From assembly GCF_041146795.1 (NCBI RefSeq), contig NC_135175.1, positions 34,496,669-34,560,668 of the forward strand: 64,000 nt of DNA, in the 5' to 3' direction. The DNA comes from Maylandia zebra (lineage: Eukaryota > Chordata > Actinopteri > Cichliformes > Cichlidae). Below are positions 12,868 to 60,841 of this stretch, piece by piece. How positions within the stretch are numbered: position 1 is the stretch's first letter; each line of letters begins with the position of its first letter. Under the pieces are notes generated by a model, which ran no database searches, was not told the DNA's origin, and saw only the letters and a program-made list of their open reading frames with translations. Position numbers and translations under genes: made by a program.

Positions 12868-15800
12868 TTATTTGCTGGCCAAGACCTTGGTAGCGACAGC
12901 ACATTCCTCCCCCATGGCAGCAATCACGGTGACCTGCGGAGAGCGCACAGACACACAAACAACGTGTTCAAGTCAATCATCTGAAACGTTACACGTGCAG
13001 CTCTCGCCCTCCTCGCCATCTCCACCCTCTGCTCCCGGGTCAGGACTCCCAACCCCGAAGCCTCCAGCTACATGGAAGCTTGTCTGTGAAGCTTCTCAGT
13101 CATCCAGGTCCTCCTAGTCTAGAAGCTTCTTCAGTTCTGAACTGAAGAAGCTTCTCGGATGAGAGGTGGAACGTCTTCAAGCGACTCAAAGTCCAGACGC
13201 TTTTCTTTCCAAGACTACACGGAAGTTTAATCAATTTATGACCCAAAAACAAGGTTGTTTTTTAATACTGATGACAAACTGTTTCACAGCCCAGGAATTA
13301 GCCCACACCATTGTGCTTTAGACAGATTCACCACTGTGACAGCTACAACGGGGCTTCAGGTCGGGCTGACAAATATGAATTATATGAAAAGACTAAACTC
13401 ACCATGAATTCTTCACCCGCCTCGAACTTTGACTCGATTTCCTTGCCGACTTCATTGTCGGGGACGCGCAGGTCCTCTCTGATGTCGCCGTTGTCGCTCA
13501 TCAGGGACATATAGTTCTCATTGATGTTAACCAACTGCAGAAAAACAAAAAGACTTCACTGATCACATCTGCACAGACCTCAAGCTGGTCACAATAAAAA
13601 CATGCGATCCACATTCTCCAGTCTGACCACAGTTCAAAGTTTCTGAGTCCCAAATGAAGCTATTCCAGCTGTATAGCACCAGAGTCACTCCTGCACATGT
13701 ATCACAAAGGAAAACTTTCCACAACGTAATAAACATTTTAATGACTTTCAGCACAACTTTAATGTTAGTTTGGTTTTTTTCAGCCAGAAAATGATACGAA
13801 GTCAATTTCTAGCCATGTCTGAATCTCAGAAATCTGTCAACTCCAAGTAGCCTTTTATTTATTCAAGGGTAAAGTGCTCATCAAATTTCCAGGACTGTGG
13901 GAAATATGACCTGTTTAAAAAAGAAAAAAGAAAAACGAGTTTTGTTAACAATCAAATTATACCAAGCCTCCATTCTGACACTAAATGTCGTGGATGGTCA
14001 CGTGTAATCACCTCTGAGACCAGGAAACCCCAGCAGTGCCCAAAAATCCTTACTGAGAGGATTTGGCCATTTCCAAGCCACAGATGAAGGAAAGTTAAAC
14101 TAGAGATTTTCTTTAACGATGCAAGTTATTAATGTGAAGCGTACAGGAGACAGAACCTTTACTTTTTATTTAGGTTAACCACCTAAGCAGCTGTGCTCAG
14201 TTTGGTTTTGCTGTCATATGCAAAAGCCCACAGCACAAAGTAAAGACCGGCACTTCACTGAAAAATAAAACAAAGTCCATCCTGATACAGACAACTGTAG
14301 AATGAAGCCGACGAACACTTAAACGATCCCGTGTTTGTTTCTGACAGAACTTTACGTGAGCAGACTGCAGCTGAGCCTCAGCACCTCTCACACTTTAACA
14401 CACAGAGTGAAAACACACCTGTACACACATCTGCAGTCAGTCACCTGGAGCATAAATGCTAATTATACACCATCGGATTAAAGCAGCTGTGGTAGCACAT
14501 CTGTAACATGACAGTTTAGCTGTTTGCTCTGCATGAGAAATGTATCCATGCAAAGTGCACTAATGTACATTAATTATTCGGACTCTTTGTGCCGTTTCCA
14601 TAGAAACGTGTTCATTTGCAAACTCAGCATGTTTAGGTATTGGATGCTGGGCCGACTATCCCACAACGTGATAAAAATGTAAAGGTAGTGAGCAAAAGAA
14701 GGACAGTACAGAAACTTTCACTGGCTCAGAAACACACAAGACCACAACCAGTTACACTTCATTTCAAATTCTATCTGCACTGTGGTAAAGGCCTGGAACC
14801 AGCTGCGTGCAGCAGCCAGAGGTTACTCAGGGTTCATCTCAGCTGCACCGCTTCACCGATGAACCCGACCTTTGAAACCCGAGTGGTCACATCTTTATTT
14901 TAGCAGATATCTGAGCCGTTCATGTAAAGACGCCCATTTCTTAAAGCTTACGTCTCATTTTCTCCAACATGAATGTTAGTGACTGGATTATTTGCAGGCT
15001 TATTTAGCGTGAGTGGGATGAGTGAGTGGAAATGTTTCCTTCCATTCTAACATTAAAACATCCACAGGGACGATGAGGTTCAGCAGCACGTGTTCTGCTC
15101 TTATCCCAAACATTTCTCCGACTATAAAACAAACTTCAAGTCAGGTTTCTGGACTGACTGATTCACACAACAGAAAGACGCCCTGTGAATATTTCCACCT
15201 GCTGACTCACTGTTGGGAGGCAACGACTGGGAACCCAAACACCAGATGATGTATCCGCTCAACCACCATGTAGCCTTTTCAAACAGTCAGCTGACAGGAA
15301 GTACCTGATAGTCTATCCTCTTGATGGAGGGAACATCCATGTTGTGGGTGGAGGGGCACATATCTTCATACTTCTTGTTGGTGAAGATGTCGATGCCAAC
15401 CAGGTTAACCTGAAGGGAAGATGAGGAATTCACAAGTGTTTAAACAAAAAAACAGGAGCCACTGAAAGCAGCACAACAGCAACTGATCAACCTGCCAGTG
15501 TCATGCATCACACCAGCCCGGGGTCAAACTTCAATAAATGCCTAAACAGAAACCTTAGCCTACTGTCCGACGGCCTGCGTTACGGTTTCAGCTTAACCAC
15601 ATATTCGTTTTTATGAGGGGCTATTTTGGTTTACTTAAAGCTCGATTCTGAAGTTACACCAATTCAAAATCTGCATGAAAAGTCATCTTTGGTCCCAAGT
15701 GTTCTTCCTTCCATCAGTCTGAAAGTTTGCACTTAACTAAAAAAATGCAATTAAATCTGCTGCTCCTGCAATCAGCTGCAAAATCAAACTTTTTTTTAAA

Positions 15801-17516
15801 ACCCAAATTGAATGAGCAGAAGTTTTCCAGATTTTTTTGCCCTCACTGAATTGATTCAAAGTGACATTAAATACGGTGCAGGCTACAGGTACCCAGCTTC
15901 ATCACTACCAGCCTTTATTTGGCTCAATGAGATCTTTTGTTTCAGGTCTGCTTAGTTTTAACGTGCATTTCATGTCGAGTGATGCTTATTGTGCATTTTC
16001 ACTGTGTCACTGCTCTATGCAACAATCGACTGTGCTGCCATCTATCTTTAGACTTTTAGAGTCACATCATCCTGATGGAAGTAAACGTTTAATTAGATTT
16101 AAGATCTGAATCTTTCCAAGCTGAAATGGAACATTCAATAAAACGTGACATAAAAAGGTTGTTCAATTTTGTCAACTCTGGATTTTCCCTGCAAACACTT
16201 TGGCACAAAAACAGATTTTAGGTCATTGTCTGAAAGAAGAACAGACTGATTTAAAAACAGAACCTTTAAGAGTGAGGCTTAGTTTAATCTAGCATCCGAG
16301 GCCCAACCCCCGGGCCTCGGACCGGTCCGTGAGTCGTTTGGTACCGGGCCGCGAGAGTTGAGGCTCAGGTGTGAAATGTATCGGTTTTCAGCGTTGTTTT
16401 GTCATCGTTTTTATCGTTAACTCGGTCTTTCTGGGTCTTTTCACGTGTGTTATGAATAAATTTTCTTTTTTTCGGTACCGGTACTAGTTTTATTTTGTTG
16501 CATTTATCCGCGACACCTTAAAGGCCGGTCCATGGTGCAAAAAAGGTTGGGGACGGCTGTTATAAGGCACAAAGTGATGAAAAATAAAAATTTCACACAT
16601 TAAAATATCCGAGTTTGGTAAACCACAAAATCTTGGGAAATTCAGACAAACATCCACTGCAGCTTTACTCTCTATTCATTTTCAATTACTCAACAAATTT
16701 TGGATTTCTCCCTAAAGCTTCTGACAGGCAGATTTAAGTATTTAACCAGGTTTACAAAGCTGGGCTGTAGTAAGTCTTTGCTATAACTGAAACCTGGCTG
16801 CACAGAAGGCCGCTTCAGTCAGAAAAGCCCAGATAATTATTGGATTTCATTTTGTTAGTACTAAGATGGAGATTACCATCATGTTAATATAAATCAACCA
16901 ATAAAAAGGTCAGAAGGCATCTTCAATGGGACTCAAATCTAAGGACTACATTTGTCCCATTTTGTGGTCGTGGAACACTAAACTGAAAAACCCCCCATTT
17001 TTATCATGACGGAGTCCCATGTGAGGGCAAAGTACACACAGGAACACTCTGAGTAAAGATAAGAAGGCCTTGTTTTAGTAAAGGCACACATCATGCAGTT
17101 TGGATCAGACAGGTTTGAAACCTGAGAATCCAGGCCGAGCCTCAGGTACTGCTCCAAAACTTTATGTTAAACTTTGCAGCTTTCAGCAGTCCTCCACCTG
17201 AAAGCTCTCAGCCTGTCTGGTCTTTACTCTGCGCGTTGTCCTGTTTCATGTTCATGGTCCCCCTTTTCTGTCCTGACCAATGCTCTTTACCATGCGGTAC
17301 AAAATGATCTGAAATAAAAGAAGAGGACTAAACAGCTTCTGAGTTTACCTTAGCATGTCCGTGCTTGCCGGTCTTGGAGGTTGACATCTCCACAATTTTG
17401 CAGGGACGACCCTTCAGCACCACGTAGCCGTTCTTACGCAGAGCAGAGCACTGCATGGGGTAGGTGGCGGAGGCGCCAGACTCACCAGTCTGGAAATCGA
17501 GATCGGGATCTGCCAT
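12868..17516 (-). CDS. eif5a2: Translation factor eIF5A (eIF5A2)
   Basis: eIF5A rescues stalled ribosomes, notably at polyproline, and helps termination; it needs hypusine, made from one lysine by deoxyhypusine synthase and hydroxylase. Coding exons 17349-17516, 15305-15409, 13403-13534 and 12868-12933 join in frame to 156 aa (family usual length 153-157). Residues 45-56 read [12 protein letters not shown], so the hypusine site is Lys51 of this product, in the N-terminal SH3-like domain. The second domain (OB fold) starts near residue 85 and ends [21 protein letters not shown]. The start is the only ATG in context (CACCATGG), preceded by an acceptor near 17537. The C-terminal half is more diverged from mammalian eIF5A1/2 than the N-terminal half. 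The call eif5a2 rather than eif5a rests mostly on the rpl22l1-tnik neighbourhood. Confidence 0.93.
13122..13154. repeat. Perfect 16-bp inverted repeat
   Basis: gaagcttcttcagttc and gaactgaagaagcttc are exact reverse complements separated by one base. The palindrome lies in eif5a2 intron 3 beside a longer diverged stretch (13080-13215) that resembles a dispersed fish repeat. Confidence 0.8.
16293..16559. mobile_element. hAT-like MITE in eif5a2 intron 1-2
   Basis: The interior is rich in blocks such as cgggcctcggaccggtcc and ggccggtccatggtgc. The right end read in reverse is CAGCCGTCCCCAACC; the left end is a diverged version ending in gcccaacccccgggcc. This is the layout of a common fish hAT-derived family with CAGxGGTCCCCAACC termini. 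The target duplication is not clear, so the copy is old. It lies in the intron between the first and second coding exons. Confidence 0.6.
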
Positions 17517-19513
17517 GGTGCGATGGGTCTGGGGCGCTGGTGGAGACAGTTACACATCACTAACCCCGAAATCAAGCACAGAAATTTATATCGACAGACT
17601 TCCACACTAAGCAGTCACAGGGTTAGGTTCTCGTGGAGAAAGACATGGCATTAACACGACAGCGAGCAAAAATCAGAAGGTAACCTGACCTAGTCAAGTG
17701 TACACTTGAAACAGATGACCACGTTCAATACACCTCTTACATCTGTCCAATAGCATCCTGATTTCAAAGCTTCTGATGTCAAGTGTTACGGGGAAAAACC
17801 CTGTAAAATGACCCAGTAATTATTCCACTTTCATACATTTGCCAAATTGTGGTTAAATTACAACAGTTTTGGCATCCCTGACCCTGGTCAAATATAATAG
17901 TTGTTCTGTACATAACAGAGGACTTAAAGTGTCGGCGTTGGTGTTTTCACAGTAGTTAATGAGGGAAAACATGAATCTCATGACAGTTGTCAACAGCAGC
18001 CTGATGTAGATAGAGTCCTGTGAATTAAATGTTTGCAATGTTTGTCAGAGTTTAATGCTTGCTGGAAAAACATTGATTCTACTTCAACTCAGCTAAAGCT
18101 TAAGGAGTTTCATGATATTTAAACATGCCTGATTGTGGCTTTGATTTTGACCCAATGTAAACCACAGCCCCCGACTGCTTCCCCATTTTTAAAGGGTTGA
18201 AACACTACCTTGGGCATACATTGATTAAAAAAAAGCAATTCAATACAGCCTTGTTTAATATATTAACATTAATACCAAAGAAAAAGCAAATTAGGGGATT
18301 TTGCTGTAAACATTGCAATTTTTAAAAAATTATGTAAAAAAAAAAAAAAAAAAGTGTTTCTACTTTAATAAATCTGCTATGCTCGGCTGAGTTTTGAGCC
18401 ACTTTAACAGTTTTCTTTCCTGCTTTGATTTAGGCTACCGCAGCCTTTTCCTGGGCCCCACAGAGATCTCTGCTACTTTTAGGTAGATATCGCGAGATTT
18501 CTATTGTAAAATAAATAAATAAATGAATAAAGGTGCAGTCCTCTTGATCTGCTGGGAAATTAATTTGAGTGTGATCCGAGTTATACATTTTGAATATCCA
18601 ATTTGAAAAAGAAAAAAACAAATCCCTAAGCTCCGCCGAAACGTGGACGTCGCCACCCCGGCTCGACACGAGGCTGGACGGCTGCGCCACTTCTCAATCT
18701 GCCGCAGCAGTTTTATCGCAAATGTTAGCAAGCCCAGTGGACGCATGAAGTTCAAAGTCAAAATTCACTCGCAGCCACTTCTTCGCCCCATCGGTGCCAC
18801 ATAAATAAATTAAAGGTTAATCTTTTAATGATCAGAAGTTAAGCTGGCTCAGAGTTTACAAATGTAACATAGCGTTGTGAAGACAGCAGAGAATAGTGCA
18901 TCAAACGCTAAAATTAGCACGTTTTATTCTGGATGTTTTGGTTTATAACCATTTATTGTAACGCTATCGGGACAGGATTTCGATGCCGCGAGATTTGCGG
19001 CTGGCCAACGTGCGCTGCTGTTTCACAAACACCAAGTCCCGTTATCCGAGCTAACGCGCTGCTAGCGGCGGCTAACCGAGCTAGCCGTCCATTCAGCTCG
19101 GTCCAAATAAAGGCGCGGATTAATCTCGGATCGACAGCGGACCGGGTACAAACCATCAGTCTGTTTTTTCCTGATCGGCCCGCCGGGTCGTCGGTTAACA
19201 GTGCGGATTTTAACCGCGAACCGAAGACAAGAGCGTTAGCGCGGAGAATGACAAGCAGCTTCCACGGAGCGCGCCGCCGAAGGCCGCATGTCCCTTTGAT
19301 TCAGCATGCTAGCGCTAGTCGGAACATGGACACCCACACCCTACCCTGCCACCGACTACATCCACCGGGAAACCGACTAACTACTCCCTCGGCATCTCAA
19401 ACCAGTACATGACTACTTTAATACCTCTGAAATCGTTAATGGGTCACCTAAAAACCGCTAAAGTCCACCGTTTATCCCCCCCAAGGCAGCAACACGCGCC
19501 ATGCCACACTTAC

Positions 19514-19535
19514 CTTCCAAGAAAAAGAGGACCTA
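19514..19535 (-). other. eif5a2: Non-coding first exon of eif5a2
   Basis: The minus strand reads CCTCTTTTTCTTGGAAG then a strong donor GTAAGTG. A short pyrimidine-rich 5' exon spliced to the ATG exon (acceptor CCACCAG at about 17537) fits the known eIF5A gene structure. The pyrimidine run at the presumed cap site is 5'TOP-like. Start site is inferred. Confidence 0.6.
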
Positions 19536-19560
19536 AAGTGCGCATGCGCGGCCAACTTGA
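19536..19560 (-). promoter_or_regulatory. eif5a2: eif5a2 promoter with NRF1 palindrome
   Basis: gcgcatgcgc at 19540-19549 is a perfect match to the NRF1 consensus palindrome and lies a few bases upstream of the presumed transcription start. The region 18950-19560 is CpG-rich, as expected of a housekeeping promoter. Upstream of about 19600 the CpG density falls off. Confidence 0.6.
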
Positions 19561-20019
19561 CTGCAGCATCCGTAGAGGAAGAAAGGAGGGGAGGGGCGTT
19601 TATGTGTTCCGGTAGCAGCCTGGCAGAAAGGGATGCCAAGTCTGAGGGAAACATGGCAACCCGGCCAAGAGAATACAAAAATACTACTTTTTTTAAAAAA
19701 AAAAATCCTGGTAATGTACTTACACAATGGTATGGATTAGATTTAGGTTGGCTAATATTTTGTTAAACACGAGGTATTTATTTCTAATACTTAATATTGG
19801 GCATGAGGTCTTTTTATTACAACAAATGTGATGTACAGAGCTTTACTAGGTACAGAGGGATAAAGTTGATGAGTCATACCATGACGATATGGGAGAGTTA
19901 CTGAAGGTAGGTTAAGAAAAAAGGTAACGATCAGATCAGCAGAATAGCTTCATGCATGTCTGAGGGTGGTGCAGGGCACTGAGACAGTGGGGAGGTGTGC
20001 TGTAGAAGTGACAGGCCTG

Positions 20020-20690
20020 GTTTGAGTCCCTACATGTTTGCAGTGATGGTGCACAGACTGACAGATAAGGTCTGTCAGGATGCTCTGTGGACTATGGTAT
20101 TGCAGATGATATTGTGAGCTGTAGTGACAGCAGGGAGCACGTGGCAGAGAGGTAGAGGTATGCACTGGTGAGAAAAGGGATGAAAATCAGAAGAAAAAAG
20201 ACATTTATGAATGACAGGGAGATCGGTGTAGCAGTGAGGCTGCAAGGAGCAGAGGTAGTGAAGATAGATGAGTTTAAATACCTGAGGTCAACCAGCCAAA
20301 GCAATGGACAGTGAATAAGAGAGTGCAGGCAGAGTCGAGTGGGTGCAGATGTTTATTTGTGACAGAAGGATAGCAGCAAGACTGAAAGGGAAGGTTTTCA
20401 AGATGGTAGCGATGCCTGCTGTGATGTATGAATTGGACACGGTGGTACTGACAACAAAAACAGGAGGAAGAGCTGAAGATGTTAATTAAAAACATCAGAG
20501 GAACAGCTCAGGTTGAGAAGCAAGGCTGTGATGGTTTGGACATGTGCAGAGGAAGGACTGGGGTTATAATGGACAAAGGATGATGAAGATGGAACTAGCG
20601 GAAAGGAGGAAGACCTCACCTCAGAGAAGGTTCATGGATGTAGTGGAGGAAGACATGCAGAACGTTGGTGAGGTGTTTTGTTGAACCTTA
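20020..20690 (+). mobile_element. Decayed LINE (RTE-like) 3' half
   Basis: Broken plus-strand frames carry pieces that resemble the C-terminal part of an RTE-type reverse transcriptase protein: a VRLQGAEVVKIDEFKYL-like block at about 20235-20285, a WFGHVQR-like block near 20535 and RRFMDVVEEDMQ near 20620-20660. Stops and frameshifts interrupt it. Clade assignment is from recall of fish elements. Confidence 0.65.
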
Positions 20691-21579
20691 ATAAACTGCT
20701 CCTAGATATTTACATGACCTAGTGGCAAGAATAAATCGCCATTAGGCGATCATATACATGACATTCGTATTCATGTATAACATAGAATCAGTGAATTTTC
20801 TCTAACGCCTCCTAGTGGCAAAACTCCTTCCATCTTCTTAGGACACTCCTCACTCCTTCAGTACATTTAATACTAATTTAAAGTACTGATAAATATGTAA
20901 AGATCCTTTTACTCTGTAGATGCTATGAAGTTTAAGGTCTCCATCCATTAGTTTGGCTTTAACCATATGTTGCTTCAACATAACACATTCAGCATTAATG
21001 TTAGCCGAGAAACGTGTACTAATGCCCCTGATCCCATCAGGGGTACTGGCTGTGTGATGTCCTCTTTAATTCTTTGTGTGCGGTACGTTTCTGAAACTTG
21101 TTATTTTGGTTTTTCGTAGTCACTTGGATGAGTGGCAGAACGTTTCTCCCGCTGAAAACGTTACATCCTGATGAACAGAATCAACGTTTTGGGATTTCCT
21201 TACCTGGATCGAGCATGCATTAAGACGTTACATGGTAGAGTGTGAACATAATGTGCAGATGCACTGAGCTTTGGTCACTCTTGGTGGTTCTCTGTAGTTT
21301 CCCTGAAGCCCATGCAGTGACCAGCTCAGTGTTTGATGGATAAAGGAACATGCATGTGTCTACAGTTAAAAAGGATTTGGCTACTTCCTGATTTATTTAT
21401 TTGAATCTATTTTGCACATTTGTCACACTTAAACATTTCTGATAAAACAAATTTTAATGTTAGTCAGAGAGGTGCAGTCCTCCTGATCTGCTGCCCAGTT
21501 GCCTCTTAAACTAGTTGTGCCTCCCTCACCAGTAAAAACTGCAAACAAGTGTTTGTGATAATGGACAACAAGTGTTTCA

Positions 21580-21735
21580 CATCACTGTGGAGGAACTTTG
21601 GCCCACTCTTCTTTGAAGAAATGTTTTAATTCAGCCACACTGGAGGATATTCCAGGATGAATGGGATGTTTAAGGTCATCCCAAAGGACCTCAGTCAGCT
21701 TTAAGTCTGGCAGCTTTTTTCCCAACTAGGTGTTC
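21580..21735. repeat. Fragment of a dispersed fish repeat
   Basis: The stretch containing gaggaactttggcccactc and aaggtcatcccaaaggacct resembles a repeat seen widely in fish genomes, probably from a DNA transposon. I cannot name the family from sequence alone. Confidence 0.4.
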
Positions 21736-22059
21736 CGATGTTTTCAGATGACACGCTCTGGTTCTTTAAACGTTCCTTTTAGCTCTACTTCCATTTCTTC
21801 AAGATGCTTTACTTTTTTGTCAGTGGAAATAAAAACGTGTTCTTTATAACTTGCCTTGTTAAATAAAGCTTACACTGAATAACAACACCATCTGGTACAA
21901 ATTGGTATTACCCTAAAGTACAGCCTTGCCACATTCAGTTATCTTTTTAACAACATACATGGATGTTTTGTACATAAAGTCAATTTTTCCAGACCGCTTT
22001 GAATATATAGGAAGGCAACAATAACTTAATTAACGAGTTGTTACAACCAGGGTGTGCAG

Positions 22060-22400
22060 AGGAGCACAAAGCTTGCAGCAGATGTGCAACAGCAGCAGAA
22101 GACCACGCCCGTTGAGCCTCCTGAGGTTACAGACCACACAGGCTCACTAAAAGTTAGGCACAGAAGAGTGCAAAAATGTTGCCTGGTCTGCAACATTCAG
22201 ATGGAAGAAAGGTAATTTAACTGACTTTGAATGTGGCATGGTTGTGGCGTCAGAATTTGTGAATGTGAAGCCAACAAACCTGCAGCAACTGTGCGATGCT
22301 TTCATCTCAATATGGAACAAAATCTCTGAGGAGTGTTTCCGGGACTGTTTGTGAATCTGTGCTGCAGCCTGTAGAAACTCTGGGACTAAAACAAATGAGT
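22060..22400 (+). mobile_element. Internally deleted Tc1/mariner-like relic
   Basis: The right part (caacaaacctgcagcaact to ctctgaggagtgtttccg) resembles the C-terminal end of a fish Tc1-like transposase gene, while the left part resembles its N-terminal region. The middle, with the catalytic residues, is missing. A more central piece of the same kind of gene is at 63060-63430. Confidence 0.5.
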
Positions 22401-22504
22401 GTTTTTCCTATTAGGTCTAACGTCCAGTCTTTATCTCACTCAGAACACAGAAGCTGCCGTGTGACTCGGGTATGAATAAAGAGAGCGGGTCAGGTGTGGT
22501 TGCT

Positions 22505-25500
22505 GTACAAGGAGAGGACATTTATTGTAGAATTCCCAACACCACAGATGCGTGTTACCAGGTTGAGGTTGTCTTTTGATTGATTCCAGTGATTCAGACG
22601 GGGTGAAAACTCACATGCATGTCACACACCTGTGCACACACCTGCTCACCTCCACGCACGCACACACACACACTCACGCACACTCAGAGGCTAACAATCG
22701 TACATATGTTCACAGTCTTGATACGTACAAAAATTGAAATACAAATACAAATAATACCACAATAAAAACATTGTACTGTTTGATTTTTTTTTTAGAAATT
22801 CTTATAGCTATGTTCTCTATTCTGTAGAAAGACAACTATGCTTTAATAAGTGAACATTATTTTTTTGTCTTTCTCTAAAATGATCAGTAGGATATCATCA
22901 TCATAACGAAAATTCTTACAGTATATATCTCTTTTTTTAATCTATGGTTTCTCAAGCTGACCCTGCCTCCTGACCTTTATTCACAGGGTGCTGCTAACAT
23001 CCTGCACATGTAAAAGGCTTCAGCTGGCCTTAACGCGCCATCACTCGCCCCCTCCACCATCTCTTTTAAAAACAGCAAAAGAAGATCAAGTAAAGGATGG
23101 AGCAGCTTCCTTCTATAAACACAAACGCGTACAGTCAGCAAAGGCTCAGCTCCAGCCTTTAAGAAGACGCTCCTGCTCGCTCTTTACCAGCTGCACTCTG
23201 GAAATGATCGTGAACATAAAAACTTTAATGGTAAACGTGTGATCCTCCAGTGTGCAGTTCAGCAGATAAAAGCCCAGCTGTTGTTTTCAGCTCAGAGATG
23301 TAGGGTACACAGTCAGACGTCCCCCGCCCCACCGCGTATTGCCTCAAATTTACAACTCATAACAAGTAACGTAAAAAAACATGAATGCCATCATGCAAAA
23401 ACGAAATAAAGGCAAATGAATTATGGAGAGAAAAATCCAAACTAAACTTTTGAGCTTAGTCCCCCTAAAGCGTCGACAGATTCACAAAGGGATGAGCCAG
23501 AAAAGAAAGGATAAAAAGCTAGACTGTCATTATTTTCTTTGTCTGTCCTTAACATCAAAGTGAGTATTTACACGAGTGCACACAGCAGCGTGGACAGACG
23601 AGAGTAAAAATCTCCAGAAGGTGGCGCCTACTCTACAGCTGAGTTCTTCCTGTGAGAAAATGACGGGAATACTTTTGTTGTTGTGTTGCTGTTGCAGCAA
23701 TGGTACAATATCTACAACCTCCCTCCCCCTGCTGGGAACAAACCGGGACAAAGCAGCCGGCTGTGCAGCAGCTCCGCGACACTCGCTGCTCGTCTGAACT
23801 GTTGTAGCCTCCGACGGGGAAGAACAGCAGCAGCATCAGTGTTCACACTGTGAGAAACGCCGTCTGCACGGCCTCGTGGTTTCCTGCTGGAACAAAGAGC
23901 TACATCGGTCTGAGACAAAACATTTAACCGCCATCGTTATCGGCGTGACAACAAGCAGCTTATCCACACTAAGCCTGGGTGTTTTAGAATTTCAACACAC
24001 ACATTTGTTGGTTTTTGGAAGCACCGATTCAGCTTCTTCCAGTTCACATATAAGACACAGCTTTGGCTCTGCAGGTTTGGATATCTGCAGATAGATTCCA
24101 GTGTTAAATTCATAACGTGTATTAGCCACTGTGAGGAAGAGCCTTCATGTTTGAGTCTTTCCTCCATAAAGATGACATCTGACGTCCTCCCCCGTATCCT
24201 TAACGGGTTCTGACACCTCAATAATACCAATAAACATGTGGTTTGATCACCATTGAAAAGGTTCTTTGCTTTTCAACCCAGAAGCTGCCTATACTGCCGA
24301 TACAGCTCTAGTAAGGCCACAGTGATGCACACCCAGTGGTTTTGCTCTCGACGCAGGCCTGAAATATGACAGAAGCTGCTCACATAACAGAAAACATGCA
24401 TCCGAGGGGGACAGCGTCAGGGCTCGACTCAGACTTTGCTCTCTTCGGTTCATAGAACGTGTACTGAACGGGTATGGATTACTAAAAAAGTAAAAATTAT
24501 TACTGATAAGCTCAGCGTGAGCGTCTATTTTGCACTCGGCCATCATTTCTCATGTCAGCACAGTCTCATAACAAAACATGAAAGTCGTGACAAGGCAAAC
24601 TGTTTTTGTCATGTTCATGGACACAAACTGTCAGGTTATTTTTATGAGCCCAGACTGATTAAAGTAAGGGTTAAAAACGGGGTTAGACTTGTCACCACAA
24701 AACTGTAGCTAGATTTGTCACTGATTAATAGAAAGCTTTGAGACTGTGTTAGTCATTTAACCTCCTCAGACCTGAACTCTTCCACGGCAGCATGTTTAAT
24801 TTCTCTTTGATATTTGGGCTGATTGGGGCCTGATGATTATTTAAACACAGAATTACCAGATTTTTTTTTTTTTACCTGATTTTTGTTTCTAAGAAACATC
24901 AGAGCCACATATGAGGATATTTGTTTAAAATTTCGATACAACAGTGGCAGTAAAACGTCCTCGTAAGTGGATATCAGGCCCTTGTAGAGCAAAATTGAGT
25001 ATTTTGGTCTAAATAAGCCACATCTGTGGACGTCAGGTCCTGGGAGGTTAAGGTCACACTAACTCTCTTTCCACTGCGTCATTCACATCTCTTCCTCTGC
25101 TTTTGAGAAACTAACAAAACAATTTCTCTCTGAGGATTTTTTAACTTCTTCTAAAGCCTGAAATTCTTTATTTGAAAGATTCTGCAAAGCGAGTCGCTTT
25201 TGGCTATAAATAAGTCTTTGCCATGATCTCTATTCTTTTAACACTACCTTAAATAAAGCCATCTGTGCGCACCCCTCTCACTTCTTACTGAGTCAAATGT
25301 GCATCGAGACAAAGGAAGGCGATTATTTCGAGGGACTAGTTTGTCTCAGCAGAAACTTAAAGGCAGCCAGAAACCACGTTGTGTGCAGGTGACAAAACAT
25401 CCTCACGATCGTCAACGTTCATTTGGTGGCGCTCAAATCCACAAAACTGTCAGATCCAGCAGGCTTAGTGTGGACGCTCATGCTTCTAACCTAATTTAAT

Positions 25501-25974
25501 CACAGTATAAGAAGCAGTACCAGCTTTCACTGTGACACGCCAAACCACCTGCCGCTGTGCCCGCAGTGTGAACACTGCTGTGATGTAAAGTCACTGATGT
25601 GCTACACTCTGCAGCTCCTCACTCAATCGAACGGGGAGGTCGAAGGCTACTCGGCATGTCCACAGCAGCCGTTGGCCTGCAGGGGAGGAGGAGGCGTCGT
25701 CCGCCGACAGCACGAGGAGTCGCCTTTGCTCAGCAGGCAGTGGCACCGTCCGCGGGGGCCCTGTAGTGCCCCCTGCAGCTGGAGGGGGGGTGTGTGTGGG
25801 GTGGGCACACTCCTGCAGTTTTCTCCTGATGCTCAATTGTCCGTTTATCCACAAACACACGCACGCGCACACATTTACACACACATACACCGTCCTCCTG
25901 TCATCCCTCCATCCCTCAGTGGCCAATGTTCGGGGTGAAGAAAACAAGGGTTGCGGGTCCAAGAGGTGGAAGGG
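22505..25974 (-). other. tnik: Probable tnik 3'UTR
   Basis: About 3.4 kb between the tnik stop codon and the distal polyadenylation candidate holds no other gene. Kinases of this family have long 3'UTRs. A (CA)n run at 25855-25890 and GC-rich blocks at 25600-25800 are the only notable features. The left limit is uncertain. Confidence 0.45.
22521..22526 (-). terminator. tnik: Candidate distal tnik polyadenylation signal
   Basis: Minus-strand AATAAA followed by a GT-rich stretch. Another minus-strand AATAAA is near 22975 and one near 25164, so more than one 3' end is possible. Confidence 0.4.

Positions 25975-60841
<34,867 letters not shown>

Noticed and set aside
18933..19412. 159-codon plus-strand frame
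   Set aside because: Lies in the CpG-rich first intron and promoter of eif5a2; no domain and no codon bias; GC-rich DNA has few stops.
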